From: Siderastrea siderea
Taxonomy: Eukaryota; Cnidaria; Anthozoa; Scleractinia; Rhizangiidae
Direction of reading: 5' to 3'
NCBI GenBank assembly: GCA_964030785.1
Contig: OZ034968.1
Span: 33,118,686-33,182,685 of the forward strand
Length of the DNA: 64,000 nucleotides
In this document: piece by piece, positions 11,642 through 22,575 of the stretch
Layout of the letters: the number at the start of each line of letters is the position of its first letter
How positions within the stretch are numbered: position 1 is the stretch's first letter
The notes under the pieces: generated by a model
The model's database searches: none
What the model saw: the letters and a program-made list of their open reading frames with translations, nothing else
Told to the model about the DNA's origin: nothing
Program-made: the position numbers and the translations under genes

Positions 11642-13410
11642 GTAACAGTTTGAACTTGGACTTGTTCTTGGGTACCCCTTTGATGTGTAAAGAGAAGCAT
11701 CACGAGAATGAACTTCTGAAGTCATTCTGTGAACAGTGCAAAGTTTGCATTTGTGACAAATGTGGGCAGACACGTCACAATCGTCACACCAAGGTGGATA
11801 TCGACCAAGCCGCCAAAAATCACAAAGTCAGTATACAGGACATTACAGAAGAAATGAAGAAAGGAATTTCTAATATTGAGATGTACGTAGAAAGATCAAA
11901 AGAGTTGTCGAGGAAAAGCAGAGAGAAGATTGCTGCAGCTCGCAATAAAGCAATGACATCTATAGAAGAACTAATACGAGTTTTAAAGGCGCATGAGACA
12001 ACCACGCTGACCACTTTAGATGTCATTGATGAAACGGAGAAAAGAGGTCACACCACGCAACTGGAACACTTGCAGTCTTCTATCAACCAGTTACAAACAT
12101 CTGTGGAGTATTGTGAGGCCATCTTGCAAAGAAACAAAAGCGTTGAAATTCTGCAAGTGCATCAGGCTCTTATTGAACGGTGCAGAGGTCTTCTAAATGC
12201 AGAGAAGAGTAGCATTAATAAACCATTACATGCATCATTGCACGCCAGGTACAAGATAAATGAAGCACTTTTTGACAGTGTGAAACACGCAGTTCCGGGT
12301 CGAGTTGTTGTGAGTGACACTGATCCTTTGCAGTCAGTGGCAGAAGGAAAAGGCTTGCAACAGGCGCAGGCTGGCTATGAAACTCAGTTTGCAATCACTA
12401 TAAAAGATTGTAATGGAAAGCAGTGTTATAATAAAGATGATGAGGTTATTGTGAACGTAGATACTCCACCAGGAGAGAAACTGAAACACAACATGACACG
12501 CGGAAACATTGGTGAATATATTGTCAGCTACACACCAGATTGTGTTGGACAACATAACGTGGTGATTGAAATTAACGGTCAGCCGCTGACTGGTAGTCCA
12601 TGGTGTGTTTACGTATCGCATGGTTACAAATCTTTGTTCTCGTTTGGGTCACGTGGGAAAACACAAGGACAGTTTGCTGGGCCCTATGACATTGCAATAA
12701 ATGACACGACAGGGAACATTGCAGTAGCTGATAGCGGTAACAATAGGGTGCAACTATTTAATTCAGAAGGAAAATATGTTAGAGCAATAAGTACTAAAGA
12801 ACTAATTAAACCCTCCTCAGTAGCATTCACCAGGTCTAGAGACTTGATAGTTATTGCTTCTCATAAGATTTTTTGTTTTAACGAAAATGGTAAATTTGTT
12901 AAAAACATCACCAGCAAACACCTGAGGGAACCAGAAAGCTTGACTATTGCACGTGATGGACGCATGGTGGTGTGCGACTGGGGTGACCGTGCGGTCAAGG
13001 TTCTCACCCCTGACGGCTCACAGCTGTTACACACCATCAATGATCCAGATCGTGTGTGTCCGGATTACGCTGTTTGTCAACGGGAAATGTTTGTTGTCTC
13101 CTATTCCTTGGCAAATAATGTAAAGGTATTTAGTAAGGATGGAGTGTTTTTGCATATAATTGGTACATCTGAGTCTGGTGACGGACAGCTGAGCTTTCTT
13201 CCTGGTCTCTCCTTTGACAGGTTTTCAAACCTGGTGGTGTGTGACTATGGTAACAACAGGCTTCAAATTTTCTCCATTGATGGTAAATTTGTAAACACAG
13301 TAGAGGGTAAACACACTGATCTTGAGAAACCTTGGTCTGTTGCTGTGTCAACCACTGGCCAGCTGTTTGTCACTGATGTAGGAAAACACTGTGTACATGT
13401 TTTCCAGTGA
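11642..13410 (+). CDS. Gene A, exon 3: B-box, coiled coil, filamin and NHL propeller
   Basis: The exon continues the HEPN exon in phase (G/GT AAC) and ends at TGA 13408-13410. In order it codes: a B-box-2 zinc finger (about residues 255-295, CKEKHHENELLKSFCEQC then CICDKCGQTRHNRH); a long coiled coil (about 296-410, ERSKELSRKSREKIAAARNK); a filamin/ABP280 repeat (about 460-562, ending GQPLTGSPW); and about six NHL blades (565-828, e.g. GNIAVADSGNNRVQLF and NLVVCDYGNNRLQIF). This is the TRIM-NHL layout without a RING finger, which the HEPN domain seems to replace. NHL propellers of this class bind RNA or protein. No signal peptide or membrane segment is seen. AATAAA lies at 13419-13424. Confidence 0.9.
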
Positions 13411-13962
13411 AGAAATTTAATAAAAACTGAAAATGTCGAGCGAATTCAAAATGCCAGTCTGTTAATTGAAAGAGAATTTCGTCATTTTGTTTCAGTTTGT
13501 TATTTCAAAAAGTTGTAAGTTCTTATTTCAAGAAACGTATCAACAGACGGTGGCATTAATAATTTTTGCAAGGAGACAGTAAAATTTCATATCATTGTAT
13601 AAATTCTATACAAAGCTTTATTAGGTGTAGAATTGCAAAACTGTTTTATGCTACTTTCCAATAAATATAAAATTCCAAAATGCTACTTTCCAATAAAATA
13701 ACTTCAAGTGATTGTTTGATTTCTTTTGTAAAACACATTTCGCTAGTCGCCGGGAAGACAGCCGGAAGAGGCACTGTTTTAGAGCCTGCCGAGGAAATCA
13801 AATTTCACGGTAAGAGGAAAAAACTAACCGAATATAAACCAAGGGGCATAGCCAAAGTTAAAGAATGTGTTAATTGAATATTACATTTCGAGTCTATTGA
13901 TAAGGAGTCTATTTCAGATGTCTGTTTCTTAGAACGTGCGATAGTATAGGGTTTTTTTATCA
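13411..13962. other. 3' flank of gene A
   Basis: Non-coding. AATAAA occurs 9 nt after the stop codon, and further AATAAA motifs lie near 13660-13700. The stretch is similar to the 3' flanks of locus B (after 24275) and gene C (after 52791), including a passage with GAGCCTGCCGAGGAAATCAAATT, so the duplicated unit extends past the coding end. Confidence 0.55.
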
Positions 13963-14548
13963 AGGGCCTGTTTACAGGGAGGTGGGGTAACCTGGTTCAG
14001 TGAGGTAACCAGCCTAGATTGGGTAACCTACCTATTATCTCTCATTTTATCTTGATCCCGTTTATGATAGGTGGAGTAACCCGCCCAGGCGGGTTGCCTG
14101 CTCTGGCGACTAGGGTAACGCGCTTACGCGGGGTAGCATTTTGCCGTGTAAACAATTGAGGGTGGGGTAACCAGCCTACCCTAGTAGTGTCATGTAGCAT
14201 TTTAAAGCTCACTGTTACAAACCTGGCGAGCTGTTTGGCTGATTGCATTTCCAAATGTCGAAACAACCAAAATCCTGACAATCACTCGCAGGCTAGGCCA
14301 AAAACAATTTTGCTGAAGATTCTGGAAAAATTGAAGGTAGCGGCGAGTCTTCAAGAGGCCAAAGAATCCTCCCGAAAAAGCGGCTGGCGAGTTCCCCCGT
14401 CCTTGGCGACTAAGCGGTAACCTTGACAAAGTTCACTCCGGCATGCCGGAGTTGTCAAAGTTTCATGAAAAGGCGGGTTATTTTTCGACCACGGCTAGGT
14501 GAGTTACCTCACCCACCTGATGTCCCCCACTTCCATGTAAACAGACGC
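13963..14548. mobile_element. MITE-like element with GGCCTGTTTACA ends
   Basis: The left end AGGGCCTGTTTACAGGGAGG is mirrored by the right end (reverse complement reads CGTCTGTTTACATGGAAGTG). The interior is full of GGGTAACC motifs in both orientations. No transposase is present. Superfamily not assigned with certainty. Confidence 0.6.
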
Positions 14549-14804
14549 TGAGATAACTTCTAACGAGAACTATACCTGGTCATCCGTAGTAGATTTTGAA
14601 GGCAAACGTACATTTAATTAGTGCTACATTTCTCGTCGGCCAAACAACAGCGTATCACGAGTATTTCGACAAATGTAAATCAGGACTTGTAGATTTATGC
14701 TTGCTAAATATACAGAATGTATAAAGGAAGCGAATTACGAAAGACAATGTAGCCTGTCCCACTGAAAAGTACGAAAGCTCAACGAAGAAAAAAGTAACCG
14801 TCAC

Positions 14805-15320
14805 ATTGACCGAGAGATCTCGTGGATGTTGATGCTTTTTGCTTGTTTGTTTGTTAGGTTTTAAATTTCTACAAGGAGAGTTTTGTTATTTATTTCAACA
14901 ATATGTTTCTCTTCATTAATGATCTGATTCTACAAGGTTCTCTTCTTACGAATTTTTCACATACAAATCTCGCTTTTTCATTACTCTTATCTCTTGCTGA
15001 GCTGATAATTGAAAGCATCTTTTTCTTTACCACTCACTATCTGGTCTACATCAGTTCAATAGGCATATCTGAGATAAGTTATGAATTTTGTCTAGATGAC
15101 CGATGTAAATAACAGTAGGATCTTGTTACGAAACAACACTGAGGCTCTATAAGAGTAAACAGAGCATATACTTCATTCGATTCCAATTATACAGGAATTG
15201 ATAAACTTAACGAATCTGCAATTGCTGTAAAAATCCACATTGTTAACCCAGACCATCGAAGACCAGCTAAACGGAGCTCTAATGACCCATTCATAATTTT
15301 TCACGAGAAATCACACAATC
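14805..15320. repeat. Dispersed 0.5-kb repeat, copy 1
   Basis: Similar to 17037-17555 along the whole length. It starts with the GAGATCTCGTG block, passes GATAAGTTATGAATTTTGTC and TGTTACGAAACAA, and ends near GAAGACCAGCT. Roughly four in five bases look shared by eye. The ORF at 14903-15112 is inside it and is not conserved in the other copy, so it is not a gene. Confidence 0.65.
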
Positions 15321-15791
15321 AAAAATGTAATATTTTATTTTAATATTTTATGTAATTTAATATTTAGTTTTAGTATACTTATACTGGGCGTTTTCAACAG
15401 GGTGTCTGAGTAAAGCTATTTACATTGAGCATTCTGAAGTGACTCTCTTGACCGTGTAGACTTCTTGATAGCGGAGCTTGCGCCAGCGGAGTACCATGGG
15501 TAAGCAAATCTGGTAACCTATCGATGAGAGAAATTTTGATTCTGACGTCAGCATACGTCCGTCCGTACGTACGTACAGACTCTGGGGAGGGGGGAGGGGA
15601 ATCCCAAGGTAACCCGATGGAGGAAGGAGAATCGCGTGGTGCTTTTGGGCAATCAGAACCTTTCTTAGCAGGAAATCGCATGACCATCCTAATTTTTGAA
15701 AAAGAGGTTTCTTTAAAAGCTAAAGTTTATTTAGCAAAAAGATTGTTCGACAGAGTCGTAGTTTTAAACTTGAGAAAAAAACATCTAATAT
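15321..15791. other. No gene recognised
   Basis: Contains a short CGTCCGTCCGTACGTACGTAC tract near 15548 and a GGGGAGGGG run. Overlapping ORFs on both strands have biased composition and no partner exons. Confidence 0.35.
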
Positions 15792-15995
15792 CTATAAATG
15801 GAAAGAATACTCAGTTGTCTTTTCGGTGAAAGGCGAAAGGTTCATGTTACGAAATTTGTCTTTGAGGACCTCATCTTCGTCGTGTTCTGCTGCGAACTCG
15901 GTTGGCACATCGCTTGAGTTTGCAGCATTTGCCAGCGGTCCCGACACCAAATATGGCAGAGCTAGTGCCTTCTGTTTCTTTCTGTCCACAGCCAT
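15792..15995 (-). CDS. Candidate first exon or small gene, product unknown
   Basis: On the minus strand an ATG in good context (ACCATGG at 15995) opens a 67-residue frame starting MAVDRKKQKALALPYLVSGP and continuing with an acidic stretch (AAEHDEDEVLKDKF). It lies just downstream of a CpG-rich stretch (16090-16140) and the composition is protein-like. It may be a complete small ORF or a first exon that splices inside the frame; GT positions at TTTC/GTAACA are possible donors. No following exon was found and no family is recognised. Confidence 0.35.
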   Translation of the reverse strand: MAVDRKKQKALALPYLVSGPLANAANSSDVPTEFAAEHDEDEVLKDKFRNMNLSPFTEKTTEYSFHL

Positions 15996-17036
15996 GGTTT
16001 TTGCGGTGGTCCGAACACAGTTTCCCAGGGAAAACACCCGCGTGTTTATCTCCAACTCGATCGAGTTGCGATCGATAAAACAGCCAGATAAGCATTAGCG
16101 TGGCTTAATGGTCATCGCGCACACTCGCCAAGCGCGCGGGCAGGGGTAGAGGAGAAAATAAATTTTGTCTTTTTAACGACTTCAATGAGAGTATTTTCAG
16201 AAATGCATAAGTACCAGCCAAAAAAAAGATGTGGAGCTCTGCTTTTGGGCTTGGCTAAATCTATATATTATCACGGACACTCCACCTTTAGCACTCCAAA
16301 TAGCACAAACGTAATTTTTGATAATCTTCAACTACCACTGCCAACAAAGAGCGTTTTCGTGTTGGTCAAAGTAGAATATTAAAATGCCTTTTCTGTGACA
16401 TCCCTAGGTACCTTCGTTTTTCCTTTTTTTCTTTTGTTAAAACAATCCGTTTTTATGTATCTCTTGAATAACAATCGCCAATAGACAGAAAGCGCAAAAG
16501 GTGGATTGAATGTTCCAACGCAGAATTTCAAATCACCTCAGCAAAATCAAACATTGTACCATACAAGATCTCTGATTATATAATCAAAACCGGATATCCA
16601 CTGTTCTCATCGACTGTGTATGCTTCACAATCACTAGAACACATGTATAATCACGATACGCTCCTAACAAAAAATATCCTAAGAGCATATCGCTGTTCGC
16701 TGTGATCTAACGCTATTTCTCTTAAATTTTACTGCAACATTTTGAATACTATTGAGTATGGAATTATTGATAAGCGACACGAGTTATCACTCTAATCAGC
16801 GGGAAACCCATTGCCCAAGTAATCTGATACATCAGCGCCTAAAAATAACGAAAACATCTCCGACAAGGCTCGAAGACACAGCGACATTACTCTTTTGTGA
16901 ATACCGAACATCACAGACACGAACAACACCGAATCTATACGAATGCTCTTGGAAATAACCACAGGAATGCACTGATGTGGTCGTATAATCTCTTGGTTGC
17001 TATAAATAGCAACCACGAGATAAAAATAACCGTCCC
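15996..17036. other. No gene recognised
   Basis: CpG-rich at its left end, which would suit a promoter for the minus-strand candidate exon. The rest is AT-rich without recognisable coding or repeat structure. Confidence 0.35.
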
Positions 17037-17085
17037 ATGGACCGGGAGATCTCGTGCATGGTTGCTGATGCTTTTTTGCTTGTTA

Positions 17086-17138
<53 letters not shown>

Positions 17139-17555
17139 CGTTAATCAACAACGAAGTTTAATCTGATTCTATATCTTTGTTTCTCTTGACTCTCCTGTCA
17201 GTCTCTCTTCTCGCAAATATTTCACATATAAATCTCCGGGTTTTTCATTGCTCGTATCTCTTGGTGGGCTGATAATTGAAAACATCTTCCTTCTTTACTG
17301 CTCACTCTTCTACATTTTCGAGAGGCAGAGCCGAGATAAGTTATGAATTTTGTCTGGATGACCGATGTAAATACCAGTAGAATCTTGTTACGAAACAATC
17401 GGCAAGAGTCACATGATGGAGCATGGATTTCATTCGATTCTACGTATATACGAATTGATAAATTTAAGGAACCTGCAACTGCTCGGAAAAACCACATTGT
17501 TAGCCCAGACCATTGAAGACCAGCTTAACGCAGCTTTAATAATCCATTCGTTATT
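17037..17555. repeat. Dispersed 0.5-kb repeat, copy 2
   Basis: Second copy of 14805-15320. It carries an inserted (TTA)n microsatellite at 17081-17136, absent from the first copy, where the first has only a short TTTG run. Confidence 0.65.
17081..17136. repeat. (TTA)n microsatellite
   Basis: About 17 units of TTA, nearly perfect. The poly-Leu ORF across it is an artefact of the repeat. Confidence 0.9.
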
Positions 17556-17969
17556 TTTTTATAAGAATATTCCCGAAATTTCGTAACAGTATAATTAAGA
17601 CATTTTAAAACACGACACATAGTTTGAGCTTTGATTACAATTTTCGGATACTTAGAGGTACCAAAAAATTGGCTGATTTCAGAGATTCGTTTCTGCATTA
17701 CGTTTTATTATATACACACTGACTTTTATCCACTGAAAAGGCGCGAAATAAATTTTGGTTCACAAGCTGCTCTAAGTAGCTGAAAGCCAATCAAATGTCG
17801 CGTATCACTTTTTTCACGTTTGAAGAAAACGATACGTCCAATCAGGTGCCGCGTATCATGTTTTTTGACGTGTGAGCCGTAACAAGTAGGTGAGTCTCAT
17901 TCAGGCTTTCACTTTTCACGTCTCTCACAGGTGTTGAATTTACTTTTCTTTTAAGCTTAAAACATAAGC

Positions 17970-18329
17970 GAGAAAAGATTTGTTGTCCACGATACTTCGG
18001 TTCAGGATTATGTGGAAAGTCTCGAAAACAGAAACACAAACGAGAAGACGAAGCGAGGCGTGAAATTGTTGGAAGAATTTTTGAGAAACGAAAAGAACGA
18101 CGAACGGGAAATGGACACCAAATAGCCAGCAGAATCAAACAAGTATCTTGTGCAGTTTATTTGTTCTGTTAGACGTAAAGACGGAGAAGATTATGAGCCC
18201 TCAAGCTTAAGATGTCTTTTTTAAAGTATTGAGAGGCATTTGAAGAAAAATAACTACCCCGTGGTGAGAATCGCCGACGATAAACAGTTTGAATTAACTA
18301 GAAAATGTATTGTGAAAACATCTATATAA
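17970..18329 (+). pseudogene. Relic of a KIAA1958/DUF3504-like (recombinase-derived) exon
   Basis: One forward frame reads as a decayed coding exon. ENRNTNEKTKRGVKLLEEFL is followed by YLVQFICSVRRKDGEDYEPS and ERHLKKNNYPVVRIADDKQF. This order matches my knowledge of the N-terminal part of KIAA1958/ZMYM-like proteins, which are related to Crypton tyrosine recombinases and are numerous in cnidarians. Two in-frame stops interrupt it, TAG at 18123-18125 and TAA at 18222-18224, and the catalytic C-terminal half is missing. The stops rule out a working protein. It is probably a retroposed or transposon-derived fragment. Confidence 0.6.
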
Positions 18330-18404
18330 CCTACATCTTTTATGAACTTTTGACTTGAATCTGTACAACAAATTTGTCATTAAACAAGGATTTAAATCTC
18401 AGTA

Positions 18405-18581
18405 TGTATATAATAAACATAATACACCATGGAAAGTGTACCCGTACAGCATTTACGCACTCGTTGGTTTGTATCAGAAATCTTACTCGTTCGCTAAGCT
18501 CACTCTTTCGATTTCCGATGCTTGACCAACTCGTGCGTAAACACCGTACGCACACACTTTCCATGAAGTATTCTATATATG
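18405..18581. repeat. Foldback element
   Basis: Inverted arms: CATGGAAAGTGTACCCGTAC with ATTTACGCAC on the left, and GTGCGTAAACACCGTACG with ACACTTTCCATG on the right. Arms are about 55 bp. The 127-codon ORF that spans it is not supported. Confidence 0.65.
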
Positions 18582-19089
18582 CCTGCCATACGGTCTACGT
18601 CACTGAAATTAAAGTTGACCAATCAGAGTTCAGTACGCTAGACAAACTGAGTTTTCCTACATCATACAGAGAGAGGACCCCGGGAACGAGGTTGTCGCTT
18701 GTTCAGTCGAGCATCGTGTTTGCGTTCGTTTACCAGCAATGCCAAGCACACCAGTGATTCTAGCTAGGTTTACATTTATATATATGAATGCAGGCAAACA
18801 AATGCTTATCTCAATGCAGTTTTAGCTATAGTTTCTGTGAAAGCCATGCAGTTGTCCCTTTTTCTGCGTTTAATCATTCAAGGAATTTCTTAAATAAGCG
18901 ATCTGATAGAAGCTTAAAAGATTGCAGTTCAGTACGTAGCCTTTTAAGATTTTTTCGTTAAAGTTCGTTTTTTGAGCAATTCTCATTTCGCAACTGATTT
19001 AAACTTTATTCCAAAATTAGATAGTGCGACTATTTTAGACTGGGTCGGTGTTGTTTCTCAATCCAGTTTAGTGTTCGTCACTGCACATT
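18582..19089. other. No gene recognised
   Basis: AT-rich, without coding or repeat structure that I can define. Confidence 0.35.
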
Positions 19090-19260
19090 GATGTGTCTGT
19101 AAAACCCGGAACACACCAGGAACACTCCCGGAACACGCCCAAAATACCCCGGAATACCCCCGTAACACCCTCGGAACACCCCCGAAACACCCCGGAACAT
19201 CCCACAATGCCCCGGAATACCCTCAATACAGCCAGGAACACCCTTGAACACCAAAAATAG
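19090..19260. repeat. Degenerate minisatellite, unit about 12-14 bp
   Basis: Repeats of CGGAACACCCCC with substitutions and length changes run through the block. The minus-strand ORF rich in VFRG is a translation of the repeat. Confidence 0.75.
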
Positions 19261-19980
19261 AGGTCAGCGGTCAGACCGCTCACGCATAGACTGATCCGAG
19301 GACCTCTGAAGGTTAACGAAGATTTCTGAATTTTTCCGAAGACTTTTCCGAATCACCCGAAGACAGAATCAAAAACAAAATTTAAAAAATAACATTGGTG
19401 TCCTTTAGATCAACAAAGATTTGATTTTGAATATTTCAATTCAATTATTGAAGTTGTTGTAACTCATGCGAGATTTGCATTATAACTCTCGACAAACACG
19501 TGACGTCATGGATATAAGTGAAATTCTGGGGGTGGGATCCCGAATAATAATTCAATTCACCATATAACACGTCACGGTCGCGATAACTTACTCTTGGGCA
19601 TTTCGTGACTGATTTTGCACACAAAACAAAACAGATTTTGCAGGCTACTGAGCGTATATAGGATTTATTTTGTTTCCGTAAAGACTGTTCCTTTTCAATT
19701 TAAATAGCTAGTACTACCGCATTTCCTCAATAAGTGCCCCACTTGCTGTTACTGTACGAACTAGGCAAAGAAACACAGCCGCTCTTTCTAAAGACCCATA
19801 AGAAAAATGTTTGAATTAGTTTTTGAGAAGTAAGTTGTAACTCAAGGTTTATCGCAACGTATAAAGTTGGCTTATTGAGGGAGCACATGTACTTTGCAAA
19901 GTTCAAGAAAATGTCGTATGTACTCTCATCGTTGACAGTTTCCTTTTTTCGTTTATTTTCACCTTAACCATATCTCGTAC
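19261..19980. other. No gene recognised
   Basis: No coding or RNA feature recognised. Short inverted motif GGTCAGCGGTCAGACCGC near 19262. Confidence 0.35.
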
Positions 19981-20303
19981 CCAGATCTTCTCACTCTTTT
20001 CGTCGTAGCCGCCATTTTTTTTCTATATGTGTACCTGTTCTGCATTATATAGTATTAGTTTTGCGTAAATGTAGTTGTTTTTAACCGGTAAATACAACGT
20101 TAAGTGATCATATGTAACATTATTTTATTGTAACTGTAGATGTTGTAATATACGGTTGCATTGTCAATGAACAGTCAGGTGTAGTGTAAGCCTGTAGTAT
20201 AAGCATTGTAATGTTAGCAATTTAATTGTTTCGTGTTTAAGTACTATATGTAATCTGTACTGTGGTTGATTGTTAATAAAGTAAAAAATAAAAAATAAAA
20301 AAC
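19981..20303 (+). mobile_element. Probable retroposon 3' end with A-rich tail
   Basis: A non-coding stretch ends with TTAATAAAGT and then an A-rich tail of three AAAAATA-type units (20277-20302). Immediately after the tail the sequence resumes homology with the upstream region of gene C (ATGAGACTT...AAGTAAGTT). That is what a 3' retroposon end abutting an older sequence looks like. No ORF is left, so the family cannot be named. Confidence 0.4.
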
Positions 20304-20374
20304 ATGAGACTTCCAAGTAAGTTGGAGCACTTCAAACAGCATATTTACTTTGTCTCTTTTTCCACAGTTTTCAG

Positions 20375-20428
20375 TTGCCTGTGTTCCATTCAGTTTACAG
20401 GCCTATTATATCCACAAAATCTTTAAAG
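20375..20428 (+). other. 5' UTR exon of locus B (relic)
   Basis: Equivalent of 9571-9625 with intact TTTTCAG acceptor and AAAG/GTAAGA donor. Since the coding exons downstream are broken, this leader probably has no function, though transcription is possible. Confidence 0.5.
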
Positions 20429-20907
20429 GTAAGACTTGCAAAAGAAACTATCATCAATGGAAACTAAAACACTGCAAGTTAAACAGCTTTCATTTGAATG
20501 GCAACACTTCACAAATTTATCATGAATTTCAAGAAAAGAAAGGAAGGCACATTCGTGAAAGAGACAAGTAAACCAAAAAAACGGTTACAAATGTTTCTTT
20601 TTCCCCTCCACTACTGAAGGTTGATTTCAAGGAAAACAGATTTTTTGGGGGGAAGGGAGGGCTTGAGATAGCGATAGTGACTGTGATTCAAGTTACCACC
20701 TTGTTGTGCTTACAGTATCTCCTCTTTAGGTCTTAAACGTTGGTTATTCAGTGCCATTACTTTAGCGTTTCCCCTTAAAAGTTCAACAAAATTTTTCGCC
20801 GTCGCAAATTTCCCTTTCGTATACGGTCGTTGCCATTTCTTTAAAAGATACTTAGAAAATTTTGAACTGTTATTGAAAATTTTTCTACTAAAAATAAAGA
20901 CATTCAC

Positions 20908-20977
20908 AACCCAAAATCGAACCCGGTCCTTTCGTATGCTAATCTCTCTCCCTTACCACTACGCTACCACGCCAATC
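20908..20977 (-). repeat. tRNA-derived relic
   Basis: On the minus strand it has an A box (TGGTAGCGTAGTGGTAA) and a partly decayed B box (GGGTTCGATTTTGGG), with AGC in the anticodon position. The anticodon and T stems do not pair well, so it is a tRNA pseudogene or the head of an old SINE, not a working tRNA. Confidence 0.45.
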
Positions 20978-21308
20978 CGCCACAACTCCGAAACATTCAA
21001 GGAGGAAAGGCGATTGGATTCAAGGGATTCGCGATAATAAGAAGCTTACCGTATCTACAGCCAATGAAAAAATAATCAGCGCACCATCCCTATCTCTTGC
21101 ACTGTAAATATGACTGCTTCTTATTCCTCACGGTAAGTGTTTTACAATAGCAGCAGTTCCTTCAAAACTTCAAACTAGCATTTAATATTACGTGGAAACA
21201 GTGGCCGCATCACAGACTACAATTCCCACTGCCCCTGGTGGTATAAGCAACAATCCTAAGGCAATAAAAGAAAATTGTTTCCTTAGGTTGGATAGGAAGT
21301 TTGTCTCC

Positions 21309-21590
21309 ATGGCTGGTGCAGTACCAACAGCCTCATCCACCAAGGAGACGACCAACTATGCTCGGTTGTGTCGTCTCCTTGTGGATGTTGGAACACAGGC
21401 CCTCAGAGACACGTTTAATGCCATCCACGCACCAGCTAATCTGCACATTGTTCGTGCGGAAAACAAAGCTACATTGCAGCCGTTAAGAGTACGAAAGTTA
21501 ATCAACCCAACTCAGTAGGGTAAGCTCTTCCCCGCCATTCCCTCTTCCGTGTCATCAGCGTCTTTTGACATCACTCTGCTGATGTCACCC
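21309..21590 (+). pseudogene. Locus B, exon 2: truncated HEPN exon
   Basis: The counterpart of gene A exon 2 starts at the same ATG (21309, MAGAVPTASS) behind a kept acceptor (TTTCCTTAG). It reads well until TAG at 21516-21518, where genes A and C have Trp (PTQW). Past the stop it continues as recognisable HEPN sequence to the codons for LLM. It then breaks off and joins sequence that in gene C lies inside intron 2 (TCACCCAGGGTACAA). The R-x5-H part of the domain and the donor site are deleted, so this copy cannot make a HEPN domain. Confidence 0.85.
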
Positions 21591-22575
21591 AGGGTACAAT
21601 GTTCATCACATTTTCCCAGGTTTGACATCCGCAACACCAGAAACTGCTTTACTCACAAAACTGAGGATAACACAGGTGGCTGAAGATTGACCACTACCAC
21701 TATCTTGTATAAACCAAACCTTAGTTTTACAAAGATGATCACAATTCTCGGTCTCGCTTTTTTCATGATGTAATTGAGTGACAACAAAGGTTCACCTGCG
21801 CAACATTTAGAAAACGGTCGGTTTACATAAGCGATTTTTGTGCAAATATTATGGCACTTTTCAATGCATTTTGGTAAAACAAGCGGCGATTTTAACGCTA
21901 TTTGTCGCCGCGATATTGCAGAGGATTCCACCATTTTTAAAACTTGATGACCAACTTGGCAGCGATTTTGGGAATTTGTAGCTAACATTGCACTCGAATC
22001 GCAGAGAAATCGCAACCACATTGCCGGTAGTTTACGCTTGAGAACAAAAGTTGCATTGGAGAGCGCGGCAAATATTACATCTTAAACGGCATGTTGTTGA
22101 GCAACGCAGACGTTCTTAGGGTTCGTCACGTGATCCATTCCTCCTCACGAGTGAAAGAATGTATTGGAGACTATATACACAAGAGCAGAAAGCGGGACTC
22201 AAACGTTTTAGCTTTGACTCTGATGTTTGTTGATTATCGATATTAGCACAGCGCGACTGGCACACATATCAGTGGACAACGTTTCATTTTAAGATAAAAT
22301 TTCATCGTTGAATTTACAAGCATAAATGGAATCAGTTAGTGATCCCTACTGCATTAAAGTGAATTTCAAATCTTCGTCCTAAAATACTATGAAACAAATC
22401 TGTCAACCAGTAAGACTTTGCATGTTGATTTTGGTGCTTTATTCCCCGGCACTGCAGACTTGTATTCCTCTTTTTTGCAGTCCACTGGTACTTGGATGTA
22501 ATTATTCGCAAGAACATATCACTGAAATAACCTTTTTACTCTCCGTTTTTTCATTTGTATGCCCAGTTTCTAAAG
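21591..22575. other. Intron-like remnant of locus B
   Basis: Corresponds to intron 2 of genes A and C. It includes CACCAGAAACTGCTTTACTC near its start and the GGTACTTGG and GAAATAACC passages near its end. About 300 bp near 21720-22030 have no match in gene A and are probably an insertion. The 122-codon minus-strand ORF there has no recognisable domain. Confidence 0.5.

Noticed and set aside
19068..19283. Minus-strand ORF with repeated VFRG
   Set aside because: Follows the 12-14 bp minisatellite; no other support.
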